DNA of 64,000 bases from UBA1426 sp050953365 (lineage in GTDB: Bacteria; Bacillota; Clostridia; Peptostreptococcales; Anaerovoracaceae): NCBI GenBank assembly GCA_050953365.1, contig JBMNMN010000006.1, positions 62,001-126,000 of the forward strand, read 5' to 3'. Shown here piece after piece: positions 18,129 through 24,663 of the stretch; the stretch's first letter is position 1; every line of letters begins with the position of its first letter. Position numbers and translations under genes: made by a program. The notes beneath the pieces were generated by a model, which was given only the letters and a program-made list of their open reading frames with translations, did not search any database and was not told the origin of the DNA.

Positions 18129-18206
18129 GAAGAGAGAAGCTTCATTAGAAGCAGGCAGGTCTCTTTCGATGTGCTTGCACTGACGTTCTCGGCGGCAAAA
18201 TGCGAG

Positions 18207-18458
18207 ATCAACTAAAATGCCCGACTGAATTTATTTTAGTTGATTTTTGCCCGGCAGAAAGGCCAAAATATAACTTCTAATACAAGAAAATCAACTAAAA
18301 ATAAAAATATCTCATAAATAGTTGACTTTTTCATGAGAAAGTCGACTAAAATAAAGAAATTTTATAAAAATAGATGATTTTCTGTTTTTTCAGCAGGGGG
18401 AAATTACATTTATAGTAAAAATGTCAGCTAAAAAACCTAGTTTTACTAAAATTAGTTT
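18207..18458. repeat. Cluster of alternating inverted copies of an RTCRACTAAAAT motif
   Basis: The 475-bp gap between the AraC gene and the GyrI-like gene is AT rich and contains at least five copies of a short motif in alternating orientation. ATCAACTAAAAT (18207-18218) pairs perfectly with ATTTTAGTTGAT (18233-18244). A further copy is at 18290-18300. TAGTTGACTTT (18319-18329) pairs with AAAGTCGACTA (18338-18348) with one mismatch. Weaker copies follow to about 18458. No gene is visible. Confidence 0.7.
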
Positions 18459-18500
18459 ACTTAGATCCCCTTGTCAAGGTTGTGAGAATCGGTCAAGCAT

Positions 18501-18585
18501 TTTGCAGAGGTTGATGCAGAGGTTGATGCAGAGGTTGATGCGGGAGCAAGGTTGATGCAGAGGTTGATGTTGATATTGATATTGA
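18501..18585. repeat. 12-bp tandem repeat (GTTGATGCAGAG) before the GyrI-like gene
   Basis: GTTGATGCAGAG or close variants recur about five times, interrupted once, then decay into GTTGATATTGATATTGAC immediately before the AAGGAGG ribosome site of the next gene. The block would form part of that gene's 5' untranslated leader. Confidence 0.8.
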
Positions 18586-18603
18586 CATTAAGGAGGTAAG
18601 GTC

Positions 18604-19236
18604 ATGGCGTTTGATTACAAGAAAGAGTATTCCCAATTTTATAGCCCGCCTAAAACTCCCGTTATTGTAACGGTACCGGAGATGAATTTTCTCGCGGTTT
18701 GCGGAAAAGGAGACCCCAATGAGGAAGGCGGGGAATACGACAGAGCTGTGCAACTACTTTATGGCGTAGCGTACACCATTAAAATGAGCCATAAGAGCAG
18801 TTATAAAATCGAAGGCTTCTTCGAATATGTGGTGCCGCCATTAGAAGGACTGTGGTGGCAGGAGGGAGTTAAAGGCGTTGACTACTCTCGAAAGGACAGT
18901 TTCAGTTGGATTTCCATGATCCGTTTGCCCGATTTTGTGCAAAAGCAGGATTTTGAATGGGCTATTACGGAGGCTGCAAGGAAAAAGAAAATGGACTTTT
19001 CCCCGGTGCAGTTTTTCACCTATGACGAAGGGACGTGCGTGCAATGCATGCATCTGGGACCCTATGACGATGAACCCGCCACCGTTCACATGATGGAGCA
19101 ATATGCCAAGGAGAACGGGTACGCCATCGATATTAATGATAAACGCCATCATCATGAGATTTATTTGAGCGATCCCCGTAAGACAGATGCCTCCAAATTG
19201 AAAACTATTATCCGTCATCCGGTGCGAAAACTATAG
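18604..19236 (+). CDS. GyrI-like small-molecule-binding protein
   Basis: This 210-residue protein matches the stand-alone GyrI-like family. Its N terminus reads MAFDYKKEYSQFY with PEMNFLAVCGKGDPN, the middle holds the aromatic stretch GLWWQEGV, and the C-terminal part has QCMHLGPYDDEPATVHMM and a HHHEIYLSDPRKT motif. GyrI-like folds bind hydrophobic cations and some members hydrolyse cyclopropanoid toxins. The upstream AraC protein carries a related effector domain. The ATG follows AAGGAGGTAAGGTC. Nothing directly shows the ligand. Confidence 0.8.
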   Translation: MAFDYKKEYSQFYSPPKTPVIVTVPEMNFLAVCGKGDPNEEGGEYDRAVQLLYGVAYTIKMSHKSSYKIEGFFEYVVPPLEGLWWQEGVKGVDYSRKDSFSWISMIRLPDFVQKQDFEWAITEAARKKKMDFSPVQFFTYDEGTCVQCMHLGPYDDEPATVHMMEQYAKENGYAIDINDKRHHHEIYLSDPRKTDASKLKTIIRHPVRKL

Positions 19237-19319
19237 CGAGTAAGCGCTGTATTTGCATGTTCCCCTGTGATTCCTCAACAACAAATGCGCTAGCTGTGGT
19301 ATAATTAAGAACACATATA

Positions 19320-19386
19320 CGCATCTTTTGTGAATTTTTGGAAGAGTTTATTGCGCATCTTTTACGCATTTTTGGAGGAGTTTATG
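19320..19386 (+). repeat. Imperfect tandem duplication of the plsC translation-start region
   Basis: Two adjacent units of about 34 bp (from 19320 and from 19355) share CGCATCTTTT, then TTTTTGGA(A/G)GAGTTTAT. The second holds the ribosome site and ATG of plsC; in the first the ATG position reads TTG. Slippage duplication of the initiation region is the simplest explanation. Confidence 0.65.
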
Positions 19387-20112
19387 AAGCTAATTCGAAA
19401 TATTCCGTTTGTTATATGGTTTTACGGGTTCCTGGCCAGCATCGAGCCCATTAAGAAAAGCATAAAAAAATACAGAGAAGAAGGCAATCGGGAAATGGAA
19501 CGGGCTGAAATCCGAAGGGCCGAAGATGCTTGGGGTCAGGCTCTCGTGAAAAAAGCCGGTATTGATCTCAGGGTGTCCTTTTCAGAATCGCTGCCGGAAG
19601 GTCCCGTGGTCTTTGTATCCAACCATCAGAGCTACTGGGATATACCGGTGTTTTTTGCCGCTGTCCGGGACAGGCAGATCGGTTTCGTAGCGAAGGAGAG
19701 TCTGCGAAAGGTGCCAAAATTTGGATCCTGGATTGCAGACGTACGCAGCGTTTTTATTAAAAGGGACGATGCCAGGGCATCTCTCAGGGCCATTGAAGAA
19801 GGCGTCGAGCTTTTGAAACAGGGATATTCTCTTGTTATCTTTCCCGAAGGAACCAGAAGCAGAGGCGGTGAAATGAAAGAATTTAAAAAAGGCAGCCTCA
19901 GGCTGGCCGTGAAGGCCGAGGTGCCGGTCGTTCCCGTTACCCTGAACGGAACGTATCACGCTTTTGAAGAGAAGGGATATGTTTCTCCCGCGAGAGTTGA
20001 TTTCGTCGTCCATCCTCCAATCCACACAAAAGGATTGTCGCGGAAGGAGGCTGCGGATCTGGCGGCGCAGGTAGAGGATATCGTCCGGGCAGGGTTGAAC
20101 AATCAAGATTGA
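19384..20112 (+). CDS. plsC: 1-acyl-sn-glycerol-3-phosphate acyltransferase (PlsC-like)
   Basis: PlsC-type enzymes acylate lysophosphatidic acid in membrane phospholipid synthesis. The 242-residue product has an N-terminal hydrophobic segment (FVIWFYGFLA), the catalytic NHQSYWD (NHx4D) box near residue 78, and the FPEGTRSRGG box near 154, in the right order and spacing. The in-frame GTG at 19330 lies in a duplicated copy of the start region; the ATG at 19384 with GGAGGAG is preferred. No neighbouring lipid genes are seen. Confidence 0.9.
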   Translation: MKLIRNIPFVIWFYGFLASIEPIKKSIKKYREEGNREMERAEIRRAEDAWGQALVKKAGIDLRVSFSESLPEGPVVFVSNHQSYWDIPVFFAAVRDRQIGFVAKESLRKVPKFGSWIADVRSVFIKRDDARASLRAIEEGVELLKQGYSLVIFPEGTRSRGGEMKEFKKGSLRLAVKAEVPVVPVTLNGTYHAFEEKGYVSPARVDFVVHPPIHTKGLSRKEAADLAAQVEDIVRAGLNNQD

Positions 20113-20138
20113 ACTATGTAATGAACAATGACTGAATG

Positions 20139-20278
20139 AACTATGGCTGACCAATGGTTGACTGAACAAGGACTGAACAATGGCCAACCAAGGATTAAAC
20201 TATGACTGAACTATGGCCAACCAATGGTTGACTAAACAGGGACTGAACAATGGCTAACCAATGATTAAACTATGACTG
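20139..20278. repeat. Two-copy 70-bp imperfect tandem repeat downstream of plsC
   Basis: The segment 20139-20208 is repeated at 20209-20278 with a few substitutions. Inside each unit the words AACAATGG, CCAATGGTTGACT and TTAAACTATGACT recur as degenerate sub-repeats, and partial units precede it from 20103. It contains no credible gene. Confidence 0.8.
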
Positions 20279-20294
20279 GACAATAGAATAAAGA

Positions 20295-20565
20295 AAAATA
20301 GGCCTTCTTGCACTGGATTTAGCTTTGAGTGGGCCTATTTTCTTCTGTCGGGGGCTGAATTTAAAGCTGCAAAGGTCGATAGATAGGTCTAAAATCAGTT
20401 AGATGGCTGTGATGTAACCCTACTTTTCTTGATTTTATAGGCCTAATTGCACTTGGCTTGGCCTGATTTAAACCTATTTCCTACGATTGAAAGCGAAATT
20501 CCAGCTATATTCTGCCGTTTTTAGGTTTATTATTGTTGTATTTGCCGTCGGGTAACCCTATTATT
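20295..20565. repeat. Intergenic repeat element, copy 1 (inverted relative to copy 2 at 56 kb)
   Basis: The reverse complement of this region aligns in blocks with 55960-56290. One block of 41 bp (20408-20448 against 56076-56116) has a single mismatch, and a second (20464-20500 against 56027-56064) has a few differences. The element contains repeated AGGCCTAT, GTAACCCTA and TTTAAACCTAT words. Its outer part (AAAATAGGCC at 20295-20304 with GGCCTATTTT at 20332-20341) forms a 10-bp inverted repeat that could also terminate plsC. The gap 20113-20674 otherwise holds no gene. Confidence 0.75.
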
Positions 20566-20735
20566 GTTGTTAACATTTAATAGCTGCCTGTTAATTTTTT
20601 TCATATGACAAGAGGATGCAAGAGTATGAAAAGAAAGCGGATGACAAGAGGAAGTACCTTATTATTGGATTTAATGTCAACGCCGGAATATTTTTGACTG
20701 AAACGCCGGTTAATAATTGACCCAATCGCCGGTCT

Positions 20736-21560
20736 TCAATCGCCGGAATTTGTTTGGCCGGTTTTCCGTTGCGCCGGATCATCCTCTGCCGGAATATCGG
20801 CCGGAGGCACAACCCTGATGCCGCTTTTTAACCTGTCTTTCAGTCTATAGCTCTCACCCCTTATGTTTATGATATGTGCATGATGAAGCAATCTGTCCAG
20901 CATAGCTGTAGCTATTACTGTATCGTTCATCAGTTCGCCCCAGTCGCCGAAGTATTTGTTACTGGTAAGTATTATGCTGCCGTTTTCATACCTCGCGCAT
21001 ATGACGCGAAAGAATAACTCCGCCGAGTCACGATCCAGCTGCATGTATCCTGCTTCATCGATAACCAGTATGTCCGGCCGGGTATATATACGCCACCTGC
21101 GTTCCAGCCTGCCTTGCTGTTCTGCGTTTTTCAGATCCGCTATGAGATACGCTAAGCTGACGTAATATACTGTCATACCGGACCTTAGCGCCTGCATGGC
21201 GAGTCCAACCGCAAGATGGGTTTTCCCAACACCGGGAGGGCCTAAAAAAATGACATTTTCCTTCCTTGCCACAAAGGCAAGCGTCGATAACTCTTTGATT
21301 TGTCTCACATCTATGCTGGGTTGAAAGCCAAAATCAAACTCCTCCAGCGTTTTTCTATGCGGCAGCCGTGACAGCTTAATTCTCGTTTCCTCGCTGCGCC
21401 GCTTTTTCTCCTGCAGCTCTGCTCCCAAAAGTTCGTTTAAGAACGACAGATAAGTAGCATCTTTATGCAGTGCATCTTCAATCTTCGCATCTAAAAGTTC
21501 ACAAGCCGTATTCAGCCCAAGCTCAGACAGAATATTGCGGGTATGCTCCAGTTCAACCAT
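20736..21560 (-). CDS. istB: IS21-family helper ATPase IstB
   Basis: IstB is the AAA+ ATPase that assembles with IstA and selects the target. The 274-residue product has Walker A GPPGVGKTHLAVGLA near residues 107-121, Walker B ILVIDEAGYM, and the QPSIDVRQIKELSTLAFV lead-in of IstB/DnaC-type proteins. Its ATG overlaps the istA stop by 8 bases, giving translational coupling. The C-terminal PPADIPAEDDPAQRKTG tail runs into the left terminal repeats. The AAA+ fold is shared with DnaC helicase loaders, but this copy belongs to the transposon. Confidence 0.94.
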   Translation of the reverse strand: MVELEHTRNILSELGLNTACELLDAKIEDALHKDATYLSFLNELLGAELQEKKRRSEETRIKLSRLPHRKTLEEFDFGFQPSIDVRQIKELSTLAFVARKENVIFLGPPGVGKTHLAVGLAMQALRSGMTVYYVSLAYLIADLKNAEQQGRLERRWRIYTRPDILVIDEAGYMQLDRDSAELFFRVICARYENGSIILTSNKYFGDWGELMNDTVIATAMLDRLLHHAHIINIRGESYRLKDRLKSGIRVVPPADIPAEDDPAQRKTGQTNSGD

Positions 21561-22779
21561 TGGATATCACCCCTGCCAGAGCATCGTACACGCTTAAAGG
21601 CCGTATCTCTACTGCTTCTGTTTCCTTCTTCCTGGCAAAGGGAAGGGGTACTGCTATACCGCCTTTTTCTGCAAGACCCTGGTACTGGCCTTTCAGCCAT
21701 ACGATCCTGCCTGATGTATGCTCTACTTTGTGTCGTGCTACTCTTACCTCCCCATAATATGCTTCAAAGAAATCACCGCAGATTCTCACCCGCACTTCCC
21801 GGCCGCTGTACTGCCAGGGGACACCGTATTTTGCTCCATCATAACTTACAAATCCTTCCCTTGTTACTTTCCTTGTTTCCCACCTGTATGTATCGCGAAA
21901 CGATTTGTCCGGCAAAGGCAGAAGGGGTTCTCTGCTTAGGGCTTCAAGCGGGATTTTTCCGGTAGTTCCATGCGTTTTGCTGTCTACCTTCTTGCACCAT
22001 TCAAGCGCTTGTGTGTTTAAATCATGCAGATCCTTAAACTGCCTTCCCGGTAGAAAATTATCCTTCACATAGTCCACCAGGCGTTCCACTTTCCCCTTTG
22101 TCTGAGGTCTTCTTGCCCGACATACCTTCGGGACAAACCCCATGTCTGCAGCAAAGTCTTCAAACCGGCTGTTCCATATCGGCTTTCCTGCTTCCATGCC
22201 GTGTATTACCGTCTTCATCCTGTCAGTCAGAACGATTTCCGGAACACCACCGTAATATTCAAAGGCATTTACCATGCATCTCAGAAGGCTGTACAAGTCA
22301 CAGCGTTTCGTGAATTCAACATACTTGGCTCTTGAATGACTCATGATCATTGTGAAAACCGGGGTTTTATGGACATGCCCCATCTCATCTATGTAGCAGC
22401 TAATCCCCCAGTCCATCTGCGCCTGCTTCCCGGGCAGCGTTTCATACCTTCGCACCGCCGGGGCGCTCTTCGCAGGCCGGAACGGTTTTACATAGTCCTT
22501 GATAATGGTGATGCCGCCGGTATAGCCCTTATCCTGCAGCCTTTCATGAATTACAACGCAGTTAAATATCCCACTCTTCAGCATTTCATGAATCTCCGGT
22601 TTGAAAGGGTCCAGCTTGGATGGCTTTTTTCTTCCCTTGAGCCCATGCTCTGCTCTTGGTTGGTTCATATACTTCTTTGCTGTGTTTTTCGATATGCCAA
22701 GTTCTTTCCCAATGGCATATGCGCTCTTTCCTTTTTGTGCTTTTTCGCGTATCATGTTTATTAGCCCACTCCTTATCAT
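21553..22779 (-). CDS. istA: IS21-family transposase IstA
   Basis: The 408-residue product begins with a helix-turn-helix (KGKSAYAIGKELGISKNTAKKYM) and has a DDE integrase core. Candidate catalytic residues are the aspartate in QAQMDWG, the aspartate in EIVLTDRMKTV and the glutamate in KGKVERLVDYVKDNF. A C-terminal beta-barrel region follows (YDGAKYGVPWQYSGREVRVRI). Length is in the usual IstA range. It is the first gene of the two-gene IS operon. Confidence 0.95.
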   Translation of the reverse strand: MIRSGLINMIREKAQKGKSAYAIGKELGISKNTAKKYMNQPRAEHGLKGRKKPSKLDPFKPEIHEMLKSGIFNCVVIHERLQDKGYTGGITIIKDYVKPFRPAKSAPAVRRYETLPGKQAQMDWGISCYIDEMGHVHKTPVFTMIMSHSRAKYVEFTKRCDLYSLLRCMVNAFEYYGGVPEIVLTDRMKTVIHGMEAGKPIWNSRFEDFAADMGFVPKVCRARRPQTKGKVERLVDYVKDNFLPGRQFKDLHDLNTQALEWCKKVDSKTHGTTGKIPLEALSREPLLPLPDKSFRDTYRWETRKVTREGFVSYDGAKYGVPWQYSGREVRVRICGDFFEAYYGEVRVARHKVEHTSGRIVWLKGQYQGLAEKGGIAVPLPFARKKETEAVEIRPLSVYDALAGVISNG

Positions 22780-22908
22780 GCGGTTATCCTCCCATAAAAG
22801 TATTGCTCATACTCTTATGGTAACCGTTTGGTTTGGTGTGGGTCAATTTTTCCCCGGCGATCTGAGGTCAATTATATCCCGGCGGTGACATTAATATTGA
22901 TTGACGCG

Positions 22909-23122
22909 TATTAATGGATAATGATTGATGCCTATCAATGGACGACGAGTGACTCCTGTCATCGGACAACGATGGCGCCTATCAATGGATAATGATTGAG
23001 GCTTATCAATGGACAACGATTGACTCTTATCATTGGATAAGCGAATTGATGCCGTATCAATGGACGACGAGTGACTTCTGTCATTAGATAGCAATTGATT
23101 CCTGTCAATAGACAATATAAGA
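22909..23122. repeat. Degenerate 24-bp minisatellite upstream of rpsF
   Basis: About nine head-to-tail units follow the pattern TATCAATGGAYRAYGATTGACTCC (for example 22933-22956, 22980-23003, 23004-23027, 23055-23078). The period is 24 bp with one 23-bp and one 27-bp unit. It begins 18 bp after the IS21 right end. An artefactual minus-strand frame crosses it; I see no gene. The gap 22891-23329 also holds the rpsF promoter and leader. Confidence 0.85.
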
Positions 23123-23212
23123 ATAAGGAAGTTGTAAAGAAAAACGCCACATTAAAAAACGCCACATTAATACATTAATTTGAATTTGATATCGTTAAAC
23201 AAAATGTTTTTA

Positions 23213-23302
23213 TTGCAAAAAACGTTTTATATGGTATACTAAATAGGCATTGAATTCAGCACAATAAGATGAACTCGTGCTCCTTGCCTTGGAGACCAAG
23301 GC
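23213..23302 (+). promoter_or_regulatory. Promoter and leader hairpin of rpsF-ssb-rpsR
   Basis: TTGCAA at 23213-23218 and TATACT at 23235-23240, 16 bp apart, form a good sigma-A promoter. The leader then folds a perfect 7-bp hairpin, GCCTTGG-aga-CCAAGGC at 23286-23302, ten bases before the AAGGAGGTG site. Ribosomal S6/S18 operons are known to be autoregulated through leader structures; whether this hairpin is that site is an inference. Confidence 0.65.
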
Positions 23303-23329
23303 CATTTAGTCCATAAGGAGGTGAAAAGA

Positions 23330-23617
23330 ATGACCAACTACGAAGTCATGTTCATAATCGAGGCTACTTTGGAAGACAGCGAAAAAGAAGCCGCTATAGA
23401 GATGGTTAAAGAAGTGATCTATGCCGGCGGTGAAGTCGGAAAAGTAGACGTTTGGGGAATGAGAAAACTCGCGTATCCCATCGAGAAAAAGAGCGAAGGA
23501 TACTATGTGGTTATCGAGTTTAAAGCAAATTCCGATCTCCCCAAAGAACTCGACAGAAGACTCAAAATTTCTGATAACATCATCAGACACATCATCATCA
23601 ACAAAGATCAAAAATAA
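23330..23617 (+). CDS. rpsF: 30S ribosomal protein S6
   Basis: S6 binds the central domain of 16S rRNA together with S18. The 95-residue product begins MTNYEVMFIIEATLEDSEKEA and has the family core VDVWGMRKLAYPIEKKSEGYYV and NIIRHIIINKDQ. The ATG at 23330 follows AAGGAGGTG; an in-frame GTG three codons earlier overlaps that site and is rejected. It heads the classical rpsF-ssb-rpsR operon. Confidence 0.98.
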   Translation: MTNYEVMFIIEATLEDSEKEAAIEMVKEVIYAGGEVGKVDVWGMRKLAYPIEKKSEGYYVVIEFKANSDLPKELDRRLKISDNIIRHIIINKDQK

Positions 23618-23717
23618 TACCGCAAGGTTTACACAAGCGTCATAACCCGCACCGGAGCCAATATTAAGCAAAGGTTATACCGCTGGTATTGGTATATGAT
23701 GAACAAGGAGAAACAGG

Positions 23718-24125
23718 ATGAACAATGTAGTACTGATTGGTCGTCTGACCAAGGATCCGGAACTCAGATACATCCCTCAAAGCGAAACTGCCGTTGCAAG
23801 CTTTACTCTAGCAGTTGACCGGCCTATGGCCAAGGAAAAGACAGCCGATTTTATCCGGATTGTCGCTTTTGGAAAGACGGCGGAACTATGTGAGAGGTAT
23901 TTGGCAAAAGGACGCCTTGTAGGTATTCAGGGGAGGATTCAAACCGGAAGCTACAAGACACAGAGCGGGGAAACCCGTTATACTACAGACGTCTACGCGG
24001 AAAGAGTGGAGTTTTTAGACTGGGGCGACAAAGCGGGATTGAAAGATTCCGATCATAGACAGGCACCCCAGATTCCGGAAGGCTTCCAGGCTCTGGATGA
24101 GGATGATGACGACATTCCGTTCTAG
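23718..24125 (+). CDS. ssb: Single-stranded DNA-binding protein
   Basis: SSB coats single-stranded DNA in replication and repair. The 135-residue product has an OB fold (MNNVVLIGRLTKDPELRYIPQ, FIRIVAFGKTAELCERYLAKG, YTTDVYAERVEFLD) and ends in the acidic DEDDDDIPF tip that recruits partner proteins. It is shorter than many SSBs because the linker is brief. It lies between rpsF and rpsR, as in most Firmicutes. Confidence 0.97.
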   Translation: MNNVVLIGRLTKDPELRYIPQSETAVASFTLAVDRPMAKEKTADFIRIVAFGKTAELCERYLAKGRLVGIQGRIQTGSYKTQSGETRYTTDVYAERVEFLDWGDKAGLKDSDHRQAPQIPEGFQALDEDDDDIPF

Positions 24126-24142
24126 AAAGGAGGACGAACAAA

Positions 24143-24373
24143 ATGTTTGAGAAAAAGCGCGGCATGAGAAGAAAAAAGGTATGCCAGTTTTGTGCAGATA
24201 AAGCAGAAGTTATCGATTACAAAGACGTTGACAAGCTGAGAAAATATGTCACAGACAGAGGTAAGATCCTGCCCAAGAGAATTACAGGAAATTGCGCTGT
24301 CCACCAGAGAGCTGTCACTACAGCTATCAAGAGAGCAAGAATTGTTGCCTTGCTCCCCTACACAGCAGACTAA
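24143..24373 (+). CDS. rpsR: 30S ribosomal protein S18
   Basis: S18 is a small basic ribosomal protein that pairs with S6. The 76-residue product has the cysteine pair CQFC near the N terminus, suggesting the zinc-type paralogue, and the conserved stretches DYKDVDKLRKYVTDRGKI and RRVT-like HQRAVTTAIKRARIVALLPY. It starts 17 bp after ssb with AAAGGAGG upstream and ends the operon before a strong terminator. Confidence 0.98.
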   Translation: MFEKKRGMRRKKVCQFCADKAEVIDYKDVDKLRKYVTDRGKILPKRITGNCAVHQRAVTTAIKRARIVALLPYTAD

Positions 24374-24441
24374 ACAAAACAACAGACCAAACAAAACAAA
24401 AAAGATGTGGCGAAGACCGCAGTTTGCAATAAAAAAGCAGC

Positions 24442-24475
24442 AAAAACCGAAAGGCGCAAGCGTTTCGGTTTTTTA
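24442..24475 (+). terminator. Intrinsic terminator of the rpsF operon
   Basis: ACCGAAA and TTTCGGT form a GC-rich stem around a GGCGCAAGCG loop, preceded by a run of A and followed by TTTTTT. It lies about 70 bp after rpsR. The following gap to gdpP (to 24663) holds no gene that I can see. Confidence 0.88.
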
Positions 24476-24663
24476 ACATTTTTGAGATTGCAGTGCAACT
24501 TGATGATTCGATGCTACTGTGATATAATCTAGTCTCTAATAGCTTTCATCGCCACCCACTCAAACAGGGCGACCAAAAGAGAGGATCAATCGAATCTCCC
24601 GAAAAGCAGGCTTTGAATCTCTCACAGATTGACCTTCGTACAAGGAAAGCGAGATTTATTCAT

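Larger units (their letters stand above)
20675..22890 (-). mobile_element. Complete IS21-family insertion sequence (2216 bp)
   Basis: The element holds istA and istB and is bounded by related ends. The left end starts TGTCAACGCCGG and the right end, read inward, starts TGTCACCGCCGG. Each end contains repeated CGCCGG and ATTGACC words, the multiple terminal repeats typical of IS21. TTAA is present directly outside both ends (20671-20674 and 22891-22894), consistent with a 4-bp target duplication. Both reading frames are intact, so it may be active. It sits in a gene-free zone full of short repeats between plsC and rpsF. Confidence 0.92.

Noticed and set aside
20736..21560. IstB-like ATPase as the missing chromosomal DnaC helicase loader
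   Set aside because: It is coupled to istA inside clear IS21 ends, so it belongs to the transposon.
22891..23165. Minus-strand open frames over the minisatellite
   Set aside because: They are translations of the 24-bp repeat (period divisible by three keeps the frame open) with no ribosome site.
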